Source: Diabrotica undecimpunctata
Lineage: Eukaryota; Arthropoda; Insecta; Coleoptera; Chrysomelidae
Length of the DNA: 64,000 bases
Assembly: GCF_040954645.1 (NCBI RefSeq)
Contig: NC_092812.1
Location: forward strand, 2,728,001 to 2,792,000
Reading direction: 5' to 3'
The number at the start of each line of letters is the position of its first letter. Within the stretch, counting starts at the first letter, position 1. The position numbers were made by a program, and so were the translations under genes. Positions 30,961-43,397 of this stretch are shown in pieces. The notes under the pieces are model-generated. The model searched no databases. It was not told where the DNA came from and was given only the letters and a program-made list of their open reading frames with translations.

Positions 30961-32327
30961 GATTTATAATGTAAGAAAATCAGTAGATTTTTAGAATCGT
31001 ATAACTATTAACCATTTATGGTAAGAGAAATATAGAAGAAATTTTAAGCATCCAAAAAGTAAACCCATTTACTTATATGAACAACGAACAGTTACCACAA
31101 ATAAAAAAGAAAAAACCGTGAAACAATAAAATATTGTTTTAGGACTTAGCAATCTATAAAACAGGCATTATAAAACGAAAAATTTTACCGGTATAGAAAA
31201 AATCATAATTACGGTATATCGGGTGTGGATCTTTTCCACACCCGATATACTCTTTTAAACAAGAGCCAATTATACATGGCGAAAATTCCGGATTAGATCA
31301 AAAAAAGATTTCTATGATATTTAATAATAAATGATAATCTCATGAGATACCACAAAATAAGGTTCAAGAGATCGCTCTGGCAAAAAGTTGTTCAAATTGT
31401 TTTAAACAATTTTTTTAACAAACACTGAAAGACTAGACACTATAGCCTCTAATAAAAGCAATTCTTATTTTAATAATCAAAGAAAACGACCACAAAATAT
31501 CCATAACATTCCTCAAGTAACGCATTGAAATAAATCAACCATATCCAAAAAAAAAAACAACTTGAACAACCACACCACTTTCAATTTCTTTTAACCAGTA
31601 TAACCCAAATTGTAACAGTAAACGAAAAAACAAATAAAAATCTAGAATAAACTATATCAACAGATTTCAACATCTTACAACTTTAAGAATTTTGTAATAC
31701 GTAATATTATTTATCGGGTGTACGCGTATGCTGACAACGAAGTTAAGACCAAAACGAATTGTTCAAATTAAAATCATTATTTTCAAATTAGACAATTGCA
31801 AATAAAATAATAAAAGATAAACAAACACATTATTAATAGTTATTAATCATAAACCGGAATTAATTATCATATTAGAAAATCGGCAAAATAGAATAAAAGA
31901 TCGATCACTTATTTCTTCAAAATATAGTTTAGATCTGATTTAACACAAAACCCATTAGCACTGAAATTATTTGTATATGAGGAGGTGGCGTTCAAAAAAG
32001 GATTTGTCACAATAAATCACATGTTGAGATTTTGGTGTCATTTGAAAACTTATTTTGAACCCCACATGTTAGTAAATAAAAGGTTGATCAAAACGAATTT
32101 TGTCGTATGGTTTTTCAAATATGAAATATAGGTAGAGGAACAAAACAAGCTTTGTCCACCATAAGTAGTTAAACAGAAAAGGGTTAGTTACAACCAGCCA
32201 ATCACAGGACAGAATTCGCCCTACCAATGAGCTCTGTTGTTTGAGGTTTGAGTTTTCACAATGTTTTGTTCAGCTTCATTGTTACCGTGCCGCACAGCTA
32301 GTAGTGTTTAATTTGATATTAATTAGG
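30961..32327. other. AT-rich stretch with one strong hairpin
   Basis: No coding frame is supported. The 16-bp hairpin at 31214-31250 is the only marked structure. The right end (about 32180-32327), with fewer stops and more GC, may be the 5' flank of the DDE-like remnant that starts at 32328. Confidence 0.35.
31214..31250. repeat. Perfect 16-bp hairpin
   Basis: GTATATCGGGTGTGGA (31214-31229), loop TCTTT, and the exact complement TCCACACCCGATATAC (31235-31250). It stands alone in AT-rich DNA. Confidence 0.85.
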
Positions 32328-32893
32328 ATGAGTGAATTTATTGAGGATTTTTGTAAATGTGGAAGATGGAAATGATAGCTCTAGGAAGAGGACTATAAAT
32401 CTACGAAAGAGAGAATTGGCAAAGAAGAAAAGACTAACCCAACCTTAAGGTTACAATACCTTCAACCCGTACTCACATTCCTCTAAAAGGTTTTCGTGTA
32501 AAAGCTTTACTTCCAGTGATTGTTCTCATGTGAGGAAAAACTTGCTATCTATGTTCAATAAAACTGCTCAGGACAACTTTATTTCAAATCATGTGTCCCT
32601 TCAAAACATCAAAAGAAGAAGGCCACGGAATACAAGCAACGAGGCACGGCCTAACTCTTGTTCTGTTGAGTATACTTTAATTAAGCAAAACACAAAAATT
32701 ATCAAGGTATGTAAGAAGATTTTTATGTCAGTGATGATAGTCAAACCTACCAGATTAAGCAACATTATAAAATGTATTCGTAAGGAGGGACATCTAAATG
32801 AGAATAGGGGAGGGGGTGCGACCGCAAATCAGCGAAGACAGCTGGCAAAAAGACGCGGTGTAAGAGATTTCATAAAAAAGTTCATTTCTGTCT
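32328..32893 (+). pseudogene. DDE-like transposase remnant, N-terminal part
   Basis: It starts MSEFIEDFCKCGRWK at 32328 and, with frame changes, continues RKRTINLRKRELAKKKR (about 32387-32440), SSKRFSCKSFTSSDCSHVRK (about 32485-32545), FNKTAQDNFISNHVS, and IIKVCKKIFMSVMIV with a Ser/Lys-rich stretch to 32870. The layout (basic KRKR..K region, Cys motif, ..F...HV, then RVCK.FF) is that of the N-terminal half of the same family whose C-terminal half is at 11040-12207. The sequence ends at RDFIKKF, exactly where the minisatellite begins. Function unknown; probably a transposase. Confidence 0.5.
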
Positions 32894-33731
32894 TACGTTT
32901 TTTTATGTTAAACATTTTATACATTTTTTTTATTATTAGCTATGCTTTCTGCCTTACGTGATTCTATGGCAGATATTTTACACACTTTCTATCATCCTTG
33001 CGAGTATTTCTCAATTTTTATTCGATATTTCATACATTTTCCATCATTATTGTCCATGCTTTCTGCCTTACGTATTTCTATGTCAGACATTTTTTATCAT
33101 TTTATGTACACTAGTGTTTCTATGTTTGATATTTTATACACTTTCTATCATTATTGTCCATGCCTTCTGCCTTACGTGCTACTATGTCAGATATTTTACA
33201 CATTTTCTATCATTTTATGTACGGCATTTCTGTCTTACGTTTTTTTATGTTAAACATTTTATACATTTTTTTTTATTATTATCTATGCTTTCTGCCTTAC
33301 GTGATTCTATGGCAGATATTTTACACACTTTCTATCATCCTTGCGAGTATTTCTCAACTTTTATTCGATATTTTATACATTTTCCATCATTATTGTCCAT
33401 GCTTTCTCTCTTACGTGTTTTTATGTCAGATATTTCATACATTTTTATGTACAGCATTTCTCTCTTACGTGTTTCTATGTTAGATATGTTATACATTTTC
33501 TATCATTATTATCCATGTTTTCTGTCTTACTTGTTTCTATGTCAGATATTTTACATATTGTCTATCATTTTATGTATAGCATTTCTGCCCTACGTGTTTC
33601 TATGTCAGATATTTTATACATTTTCAATCATTATTGTCCATGCTTTCTCCCTTATATGTTTCTATGATAGATATTTTACACATTTTCTATCATTTTATGT
33701 ATAGCATTTCTGTCGTACGTGTTTCTATGTC

Positions 33732-34214
33732 AGATATTTTATACATTTTCAATCATTATTATCCATGTTTTCTGCCTTACGTGTTTCTATGTCAGATATT
33801 TTACATATTTTCTATTATTTTATGTACAGCATTTCTTTCTTACGTGTTCCTATATAAGATATTTTATACATTTTTCATCATTATTATCCATGTTTTCTGC
33901 CTTACGTGTTTCTATGTCATATTTTCACATTTTCCATCATTTTATGTACAGCAGTGTTCCTATGTCAGATATTTTATACATTTTTAATCATTATTGTCCA
34001 TGCTTTCATTCTTACGTGGTTCTATGTCAGATACTTTATACATTTTTCTATCATTTTATGTACAGCTTTTCTGTCTTACGTGTTTCTATGTCAGATATTT
34101 TATACATTTTCCATCAATATTGTTCATGTCTTCTGCCTTACGTGTTGCTATGTCAGATTTTTTATACATTTTCATTCATTATTGTCTATGCTTTCTGCGT
34201 TATGTGTTTCTATG
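33732..34214. repeat. Segmental duplication in the minisatellite, copy 1
   Basis: 483 bases that recur 1,426 bases further on (35158-35640) with almost no difference, including rare variants such as TTCCTATATAAGAT. It shows recent unequal exchange or amplification within the array. Confidence 0.9.
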
Positions 34215-35157
34215 TCAGATATTTTATACATTTTCTATCATTATTTTCCATGCTTTCTGCCTGACGTGTTTCTATGTCAGATATTTTATACATTTTCTAT
34301 CATTATTATCCATACTTTTTGCCTTACGTGTTTCTATGTCAGATATTTTCTATCATTTTATGTACAGCAGTTATATTTTATACATTTTATATCAATATTG
34401 TCCATGCTTTCTGCCTTACGCGTTTGTATTTCGGATATTTTATACATTTTCTATCATTTTATGTGCAGCATTTCTGTCTTACGTGTTTATATGTTAGATA
34501 TTTTATACATTTTCTGTCATTATTATCCATGCTTTTTGCCTTACGTGTTTCTATGTTAGATATTTTACACATTTTATGTAGAGCATTTCTGTCTTACGTG
34601 TTTCTATGTTAGATATTTTATACATTTTCTATCGTTATTATCCATGTTTTCTGCCTTACGTGTTTCTATGTCATATTTTACACATTTTCTGTCATTTTAT
34701 GTACAGCAGTGTTCCTATGTCAGATATTTTATACATTTTACACCATTATTGTCCATGCTTTCATTCTTACGTGTTTCTATGTCAGATATGTTATACGTTT
34801 TTCTATCATTTTATGTACAGCTTTTCTGTCTTACGTGTTTCTATGTCAGATATTTTGTACATTTTCCATCAATATTGTTCATGTCTTCTGCCTTACGTGT
34901 TGCTGTCAGATATTTTATACATTTTCATTCATTATTGTCTATGCATTCTGCCTTATGTGTTTCTATGATAGATATTTCACACATTTTCTGTCATTTTATG
35001 TAAAGCATTTCTGTCTTACGTGTTTCTATGTTAGATATTTTATAGATTTTCTATCATTATTATCCATGCTTTCTGCCTTACGTGATTCTATGTCAGATAT
35101 TTTACACATTTTCTATCATTTTATGTACAGCATTTCTGTCTTACGTGTTTACATATG

Positions 35158-35640
35158 AGATATTTTATACATTTTCAATCATTATTATCCATGTTTTCTG
35201 CCTTACGTGTTTCTATGTCAGATATTTTACATATTTTCTATTATTTTATGTACAGCATTTCTTTCTTACGTGTTCCTATATAAGATATTTTATACATTTT
35301 TCATCATTATTATCCATGTTTTCTGCCTTACGTGTTTCTATGTCATATTTTCACATTTTCCATCATTTTATGTACAGCAGTGTTCCTATGTCAGATATTT
35401 TATACATTTTTAATCATTATTGTCCATGCTTTCATTCTTACGTGGTTCTATGTCAGATACTTTATACATTTTTCTATCATTTTATGTACAGCTTTTCTGT
35501 CTTACGTGTTTCTATGTCAGATATTTTATACATTTTCCATCAATATTGTTCATGTCTTCTGCCTTACGTGTTGCTATGTCAGATTTTTTATACATTTTCA
35601 TTCATTATTGTCTATGCTTTCTGCGTTATGTGTTTCTATG
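35158..35640. repeat. Segmental duplication in the minisatellite, copy 2
   Basis: Partner of 33732-34214. Confidence 0.9.
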
Positions 35641-36415
35641 ATAGATATTTTATACATTTTCTATCATTATTATCCATGTTTTCTACCTTACGTGTTTCTA
35701 TGTCAGATATATTACACCTTTTCTGTCATTTTATGTAAAGCATTTCTGTCTTACGTGTTTCTATGTTAGATATTTTATACATTTTCTATCATTATTATCC
35801 ATGTTTTCTACCTTACGTGTTTCTATGTCAGATATATTACACATTTTCTATCATTTTATGTACAGCATTTCTTTCTTACGTGTTCTTATATAAGATATTT
35901 TACACATTTTTTATCATTATTGTCGATGGTTTCTCTCTTACGTGTTTCTATGTTAGATATTTTATACATTTTCCATCATTATTATCCATGTTTTCTGCCT
36001 TGCGTGTTTCTATGTCATATTTTTCACATTTTCTGTCATTTTATGTACAGCAGTATTCCTATGTCAGATATTTTATACATTTTACACCATTACTGTCCAT
36101 GCTTTCATTCTTACGTGTTTCTATGTCAGATATTTTATACATTTTTCTATCATTATTATCCATGTTTTCTGCCTTACGTGTTTCTATCTCAGATATTTTA
36201 CACATTTTCTATCATTTTATGTACAGCATTTCTTTCTTACGTGTTCCTATATAAGATATTTTATAAATTTTCCATCTTTATTGTCGATGCTTTCTCTCTT
36301 ACGTGTTTCTATGCCAGATATTTTATACATTTTCTCTCATTATTATCCATGTTTTCTGCCTTACGTGTTTCTATGTCAGATATTTTATACATTTTCAATA
36401 CAGCATTTCTGTCTT

Positions 36416-36799
36416 AAAATTACCGTAGCGTATTGTGGTAGTCATGTTTTTACTCGATGGCTGAGTTTTTCTTTTATATAACAAAATATATTTACTTTCA
36501 ATTTTCACATCCAAAAGTATATACTCTAAAACTATATATACTTTTTTTTTTGTTTAGTTTGATGGCCTTGGCCGAGCCAATTAGCCAGACAAATTTAAAG
36601 ACAAACAATTTTTACAATCAGAAGAATTTTTTACAATTAGAGGAATAAACATATAATCATCCGTACAATCTAACGTGCAATTAGTAATAAATTACAACTT
36701 ATTTTTTAATTCTTTTTTTTTCTTTTTTAATTTTTTTTTTTTTTTGTCCTGCGCTAAGACATAACCCGATTCAACATCTCGGAGGTTTACATCTTCCTT
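36416..36799. other. AT-rich flank with a poly-T tract
   Basis: T-rich runs at 36541-36551 and 36711-36744. No gene is recognised. Confidence 0.4.
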
Positions 36800-37233
<434 letters not shown>

Positions 37234-37529
37234 GATAGTCAAAAAGAGCCCTAGAAAGTAAAATGCAGAGTGCAAGACCAAAATAAAGGCCATGGAGCAG
37301 GTGGGAGGATAAAGTGGTAGCATAAGCACAAAATTTGCTAGATGTGAGAACCTAAAGAAGAACGGCGCCGAACTGGCAAGGTTGGAGGTACAATTTAGAA
37401 GAGGCCAAGGCTCGATTTGGGCTGTAGCACCATGTACTCAATATGAAGGCCATGTATTTAATAGTTGTACCGTTGCTCGAAAAATCTTTTGTTTTGGTTT
37501 TAGATGTTCAAAAAAACTTCATGCAAGAG

Positions 37530-37532
<3 letters not shown>

Positions 37533-37613
<81 letters not shown>
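37533..37613. repeat. (TA)n microsatellite
   Basis: About 40 uninterrupted TA dinucleotides. Confidence 0.97.
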
Positions 37614-37614
<1 letters not shown>

Positions 37615-37761
37615 TTTGTTTTCGTTCAGAGGTCCAAAAATCTTCCTTAGGACTTTTCTTTCGAATAATTTCAGCATTTATTTTATGTGCTCTGTCATCA
37701 CCCATGTCTAGCATCCATAACATAATATTATATTGATAATATTTTTGATTTTCGATTAACA

Positions 37762-38000
37762 GTGTGTATTATTGGAGTGGAACACATAGGCGAGTGGAAA
37801 GTAAGCGTTGTTTCCCTTTACTATTCTTCTTTGAATTGCTTTTGTCCCATCCGTGTTTAATGCAACTCCCAGATATGTGAAACTTTCTAAAGCTTCAATA
37901 TCGTCCTCTAATTCAACTGTGCGTCTGGTTCCACTAGCTCTTTCCTGTGTTAGCTTTTTTGTCTTTTGGATATTTATTTCTAGTCCGGTCCTTTCTGTCT
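37762..38000 (-). pseudogene. LINE reverse transcriptase thumb fragment
   Basis: The minus strand reads RTGLEINIQKTKKLTQERAS, then TVELEDDIEALESFTYLGVA, LNTDGTKAIQRRIVKGNNAY. This is the post-catalytic RT segment (GL.IN..KTK, then FTYLG..l...g). It is isolated, with no motif C in front and no C-terminal end behind. Confidence 0.6.
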
Positions 38001-38374
38001 ATGTTTTTAATTTGTGAATTATGAAACAAAGCTACACTAGATGAAAACATATTTGTGCAAAACATGCTAACAAGAAATGGCCATAAAGCCTCTATCAAGA
38101 AATATATTAGCAATTTAACCTTTTTGTCTATACCCAGGTACCTGGGTATCCTTGGTAATTGTTTTATCTGAATCATTGACGATAGTATAAATATTTGCAT
38201 ATAATAAAAAAAAAAAAAATGCATATAATATATTAAAATTACCTGTCAAAGTTTTTACACCATTACGTCCACACCCGTGGCACCCGGGTAACACTAATGT
38301 TTAGTAAATTATGAAGCTCTGTCTAGTTTTTTTTATAATAAAAGTGATATGGAAACGTAAATAAAAGTTACATT

Positions 38375-40294
38375 TTATACACATTGTCCACACTTACTTA
38401 TATTTACTGAGTGTTCGTTACATAGTGGACGATTACAAACATTACATGATTTTCGTGTCTTTCTTAGCCGCTTTTTCGATAAAGACATACAAATGTAGCA
38501 GTTTCCAACAATTTTGAGGCGTCCAGTGGAATCTCGAAGTGGTAATGACTCTGCAGTATTACTTGAATCTGTAGGTAGAGGTTTTCCTAACATACACTCA
38601 ATTCCTGACCTTGATGAAAAATTTCGGTATACATTTGGTACTTTAGATCTAGCAGAAATTGCAGGCATCACTAGTTGTTTCTCTAAGTCTTGTAGAAAAA
38701 TTCTAAGCTTACTGGTTTCAGTAGAACTCTGTGTATTATTCTCTGTATAAATTATATAGGTTGCTAGGCAAGCTACGTCTAGGATATTGTAAAAGAAGGC
38801 TACTGGCCAACGTAAAGTTCTGCGTTTAGTGGAATAATGAGAAACCATTTTGTCCATGTTGTCTACGCCTCCTTTAGTTGTATTATAGAACTGAATTATT
38901 TCAGGTTTATTTTTTAAGCCACTTACATTATCGTTGTCATGCATTGTTAACGGCAAGATAACGCTTTTTTTCTTTTTTTGTACATATGAACAAATAGTAA
39001 CACGATCTGCGCTGAATCCGTGTAATGACGATTCAGGCTCACGCTCTGGCGAAGGCAGCATTTCTTGTGGAATATATGGTTTGTTTCCTTTCAAAGTACC
39101 AACTAACGATAAATTCCAAGACAACAGGAGACGGGCTAGTGGAAGAGTTGTGAAAAAATTATCCATTGTTATGTTTCGCCCAGAATTTTTATATCGGTAA
39201 CACAAATCTTTTACTACGCGTTCACCTTGATTAGTTTCACGTCAAGTCGAATTTTTTCCAGTATAAATTTGTCCAGTAAGTGGATACGAATTATTGGCGT
39301 CACAAACCCACCAAACCTTGATGCCATACTTGGCAGGTTTTGCTGGCATATATTGCGTGAAACGTGTCCTACCTCTAAAAGGAAATAACTGTTCATTCAC
39401 AGTAAGAGAATCCGACGGTACATAGTTGCGACGTAAATTATCATTGAGAAGATGGAATATATCTGTAATAGCTGCAGCTTTATCATTTTGCAAACGTTCT
39501 GCAAGTGTTTTGTCATTGTTAAACTGTAAGAATCTGCTGATGCTCCAGAAGCGATTTACGCCCATACTTGCTTGGTACAAAGGATGAGAGTCTGTTTTCC
39601 ATAAATCTTTCGAGTGCTCTGAAATTGAATGCCGTACTCCTGCTGTAATAAGAATACCTAAGTATACATCAAATTTTTCTGTTGTGAGTGACTTCCAAAC
39701 ATTTGGAGGTTTGTCGGGGTTTTCAACATTATACTTTTCACAAACGCTATTAGCTTTTCGATTGGTTTCGCTTATAATTATGTCACACATTACGTCACTG
39801 AAAACACATCTGAATGTATCTCTAATCGAAAGAGTTTTAGTAGAACGTACTGGGCCCGTTTTTTTCACGCATAAGGTTACGTTTCAGTGTTCGACTTGCA
39901 GTAAACGGTTTTCGTTGCCAAATCGTTTTATCTTTTGCAACCAGAATATCACTTTGGGAAGAACTTTCTTGAAAATCGTCAAAATCTTTATCACTACCAT
40001 CGTCGCCGTCGGTATCGATTTCAATCTTATTATTGATATCAGTAAAAACGTCCTCTACGTCAGAAGCTTCATCTCCATCCGGTTTGCTTTGCGAAACATA
40101 GTCCTTATCTGATTCCTGGTTTTCGATATTTTTGTCTACTTCCTCATCTATATCGTCTATAAATTGTTGCAAGTACTTCTGTTGCTTTTCATACGTCATT
40201 CTAAAATTGAATGATCTATGTATAAAACATTGTAAAAATAAACAATAATAACTTACCTTCTAAATTCGCTAGCACTCACTTCTTTTCTTGCCAT
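38375..40294 (-). pseudogene. piggyBac transposase, two exons, three lesions
   Basis: Exon 1 is 40257-40294 (MARKEVSASEFR...). An intron, 40201-40256, begins GTAAGT and ends TTTTAG. Exon 2 runs to the stop at 38375. The N-terminus is acidic (DDIDEEVDKN, DTDGDDGSDKDFDDF). The catalytic domain has VWKSLTTEKFDVYLGILI, SLTVNEQLFPFRGRTRF, NITMDNFFTTLPLA and GGVDNMDKMVSHYS. The C-terminus is a Cys-rich finger (CYICMSLSKKRLRKTRKSC, CNRPLC, CGQC) that binds the ends. Lesions: a one-base frameshift in an A-run near 39862; TGA at 39242-39244; and the first catalytic Asp (usually DEQL) is Asn in VNEQL. The element would cut and paste at TTAA when active. Confidence 0.9.
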
Positions 40295-40413
40295 TATTAC
40301 AAGTAATTATAACATAAAACACGCATATAGTCACAAAAATATTAACAACTTGTAAGCACAGTTAAATAAACACTGATAGCAAACAAAGAAAAATCCCAAT
40401 TGTCTGTTATATT

Positions 40414-41505
40414 TGTTGCGTTCTGCACATACGATGACCTCAATATAACAATTGGGGTCATCCTGAAGAGGGAGAGAAGATATTCTGTTCAATCTAGAAC
40501 TCGCTGGTTTCCCCCTTTCGGATTGGGTATGTATATTCAAATAAAGAAAAGAAATGAAAATCAGTGGACTGTATAAAACTCTATTTTAAAAAGAGGTGAA
40601 ATTAAACATAAATATACATAACCCAATATACAATTATAAATAAAGAAGGATATAAACTTAAAAGAAGAAGAATATATGTAGTACAAACTTAAATATTAGT
40701 TAATGTGAAACAACACACAAAAAGAGAACCATAAACAAAACAAACCTGTCGATTCTAAAAAAAATTACCGAAAGCAGTAAAATAATTTCGTATATATACC
40801 ACGTTATAGATAGAAATAATATTATAAAAAAAAAATAAAAATATGAATATATATGTCATATAAAAACTAATTAATAAACTCAATTCAAACGTATACTCAT
40901 AATACACATTATGAGTTAATATTAGGTAATAAACTACACAACCCTGTGATATACATACAAAAAGAATAGTGAAATTATTATAATCTAAAATATACAAATC
41001 TACGTAAGGTAATAACGTTTAATGTTCTGAATAAAGTTCAAAAGTTCAAAATCGCGACACAATATGTAATAATTGGGCACCAAATAAACGTACTTAGCCC
41101 ATGCAGCAACAAAATTATGGTGTATTGTTACCCAATGAAAAGATAGCACTCACTCCGGCTACCGCAAAAGATGTCTTCACCGACGAATAACAGGAACCAC
41201 AAAATTCCTAATGCAACTTTTCTGCATCAAACCGACTTCCTCGGTCAAAGGACCGATGCCAAGTGTTTTAGGTACCTTTTACCCAAACGCCAATACACAT
41301 ATGTGTGGTTTGAGAGATAAAACTCGACTCTTCCTATTCTTATCTCAAATGTGTGTCATTTTGCAGATGGCCCGTCTCGTAATATGTAGTTTTTAACACA
41401 GATGCACCCTTGTACATGGAATCTTGATATACGGGGAGAATCAAAACTATCACAAAGTCTGTTAATATTATATAAATGTTTATATATCGTTGCGAAACTG
41501 CAACA
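40414..41505 (-). repeat. 3' LTR of the BEL/Pao element
   Basis: 1,092 bp. It reads TG...CA at the ends (TGTTGCG ... CTGCAACA on the plus strand) and matches 45969-47064. Differences are single bases plus a 4-base gain (TGAC) in the other LTR. Frames inside are not genes. Confidence 0.95.
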
Positions 41506-41515
41506 TTCTCCCCGC
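41506..41515 (-). promoter_or_regulatory. Polypurine tract of the BEL/Pao element
   Basis: On the minus strand CGGGGAGAA lies immediately before the 3' LTR, in the expected place for the plus-strand DNA primer. Confidence 0.75.
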
Positions 41516-42599
41516 GTTGGCATATGTGCCAATAAAACATAACTGTACTTTGCACTCCCGACGCACTGTACAAATTCCGAAACCGTAAACACTTCTTCGG
41601 TTACGAAACGAGCCCCACACTTAAAATACTACAAAGCTTTACATTAACAAAAGAGCACAAAGAGCAATAACTTATACATACGATAATAGGTTACAAATAC
41701 ATAACTACATACTAAATATACATCACTACAATTATACAATTATCAGTACTATACATAAAACAGATTTTCTCTCTAATAGGAAATGTATTCCTCTATTATC
41801 CTAGGATACAATACACGAACCTGACGCCATGTGGCTATAGAAGCAAATCCTCAGGATATCATGAACGGACCAGTTAACCAACGGGACCGTATGAAAAAGA
41901 ACGAGGAAAGAAAGAAAAGTGATGTATATCGTTAGAAGGCAACAATCAGGATGTCTCGGACACCTATGAGAGACGGCACTCAATATAAATACTACAAATA
42001 ACCTTCTAATAGTTTTCGACAAGCAAGGAATTGGGAGAAGACAAATATCCTGGTTAACAAACCTAAGGAAATGGTTCTCCGCAACAACAACTAAGTTAAG
42101 GACAAATAAACAGAATAATTGTAGCCCGAATGGCCACTACAATATTCGAAACGAATAAGCAGCAAAGGCAAAAGAAATATCGTATAAATTATAACACTGT
42201 CCCTAGATATTAGCAACCTACCTGGACAGAAATAATCACGACGAAAAATGCGAAAATGTAAAACGAAGAAACGATATTCTTCCATAAGCTTTAATAAAAG
42301 ATAATTTGAACAGAAATAACAAAATTATATCTCAGGTTGAGACTCAGCTCCCCCTCATAAAAAAGCGGCGACTAATTCTAAGCTAGGAGTAGACTTAGAC
42401 AAATAGACTAAATCGGAATTACGATAAATAAAGAGATAAAGAGAATAGATAAAATACGAACATTATACTATTCAAGAAACAAGGCTTTTTTTACATAAAA
42501 AGGCCATTTTCAAACGAACAAAAACAAAAATGGTGCGACTCCTAAGAATTCTTTGTACCTTAAAGAATTCGTACAATGTTAAAAGAAATGTCTTAACTA
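41516..42599. other. BEL 3' non-coding region with an embedded LINE scrap
   Basis: No gag or pol frame was found here. A plus-strand LINE tail lies at 41925-42175. The rest is AT-rich. Confidence 0.45.
41925..42175 (+). pseudogene. LINE C-terminal fragment inside the BEL element
   Basis: Frames read LGHL, then KELGEDKYPG in one frame and GIGRRQISWLTNLRKWFSAT in another, then NRIIVARMATTI. This is the same ending as LINE A and B (GRRRISWLHNLRKW, LFRAAVNK). It must have inserted after, or been carried by, the BEL element. Confidence 0.6.
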
Positions 42600-43395
42600 T
42601 TAAAACGTTAAAACCGCTATTTTAATATAACGTGGCGCAAATACATGAACAAATAAAGCATATATCCCATAATCTATGGCAATAAAAAGAAATCTCGAAC
42701 AGGTAACACAATGATGGGTGGGATTCTCAACGTTATAAAATGTCCAACAACTAAGTCCGAAATGTTGTCTACAATTGGACGTACCTTGGGGCCTTACATG
42801 TTCCAATACGTGTGTTTCAAACATCTTTAGAACAACTAGATTGTTCGAAGAAAGAAGAAAAGGATGCTTCTTACCATAAGGAATGGTATCATTCCTCAAC
42901 ATACCGCTAACTTTCGCACGGTGAATAATTTCCTCTGGAAATAAATTCGGAATATCAAACTGATTATCCGGATTGGCAATACCGGATGGCAACGATTTCA
43001 ATATACGAGGAAACGAGAGACTTTTTAAGTCTTAAACGATAAGCAATTCAGCTTGCTTTTTAAGAACGTTTCTGATGAAACAAAACACAATTGTCTTTAC
43101 TCGGCGTAAATGAGAAAGATAGGAGTACATTTTAAGCATATGTACCCCAAATGCTAAATCTAGAGATGGGTGTAATGCCACTCTAGTAACTTTTGACCCA
43201 ATTATGGTCGCAATATCTAAGTTAATAGCTTCTTTAGAATTGTCTCTGTCACGAGACGACAAGAATTTTGGCTCACAATGCCAAGATTTCGATCGAGCCA
43301 GTGTATCGGGGTTAGCTCCCCGCGAAGCTGTATTGGCAGCGTCATCACCAGACACCCCATCATGGAAGTCGTGCAAAAAAAAATCCTTAGATAAG
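42600..43395 (-). pseudogene. BEL/Pao pol remnant (RNase H end and integrase)
   Basis: Two adjoining frames on the minus strand. The first (43376-43032) begins with GDDAANTASRGANPDTL, the PAD.aSRG motif found between RNase H and integrase in BEL pol, then SWHCEPKFLSS. The second (43001-42600) has RAKVSGMLRNDTIPYGKKHP and a zinc-binding HVLEHVRPQGT..CVTCSRF block of the integrase N-terminus. The catalytic integrase core, RT and protease are missing. The join with gag is abrupt at about 43395, so about 3 kb was deleted internally. Confidence 0.7.
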
Positions 43396-43397
43396 GA

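Larger units (their letters stand above)
32890..36415. repeat. Minisatellite, 62/63-bp unit, about 3.5 kb
   Basis: The core TTACGTGTTTCTATGTCAGA recurs every 62-63 bases, some 55 times. Two main unit types alternate: one ending CATTATTATCCATG (about 62 bp), one ending CATTTTATGTACAGCA (about 63 bp), so the higher unit is about 125 bp. The plus strand is T-rich. All three plus frames stay open for hundreds of bases because the unit has no stop codons there. The predicted Phe/Tyr/Ser-rich proteins are therefore most likely artefacts. Units near the edges are more diverged. Confidence 0.95.

Noticed and set aside
32942..36417. Set of overlapping Phe/Tyr-rich ORFs in all plus frames
   Set aside because: Explained by the 62/63-bp minisatellite lacking stop codons; no start context or domain. 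Reported as a repeat only.
40331..41592. Several ORFs repeated at 45913-47179
   Set aside because: They lie in the LTRs, occur twice for that reason, and show no coding features.
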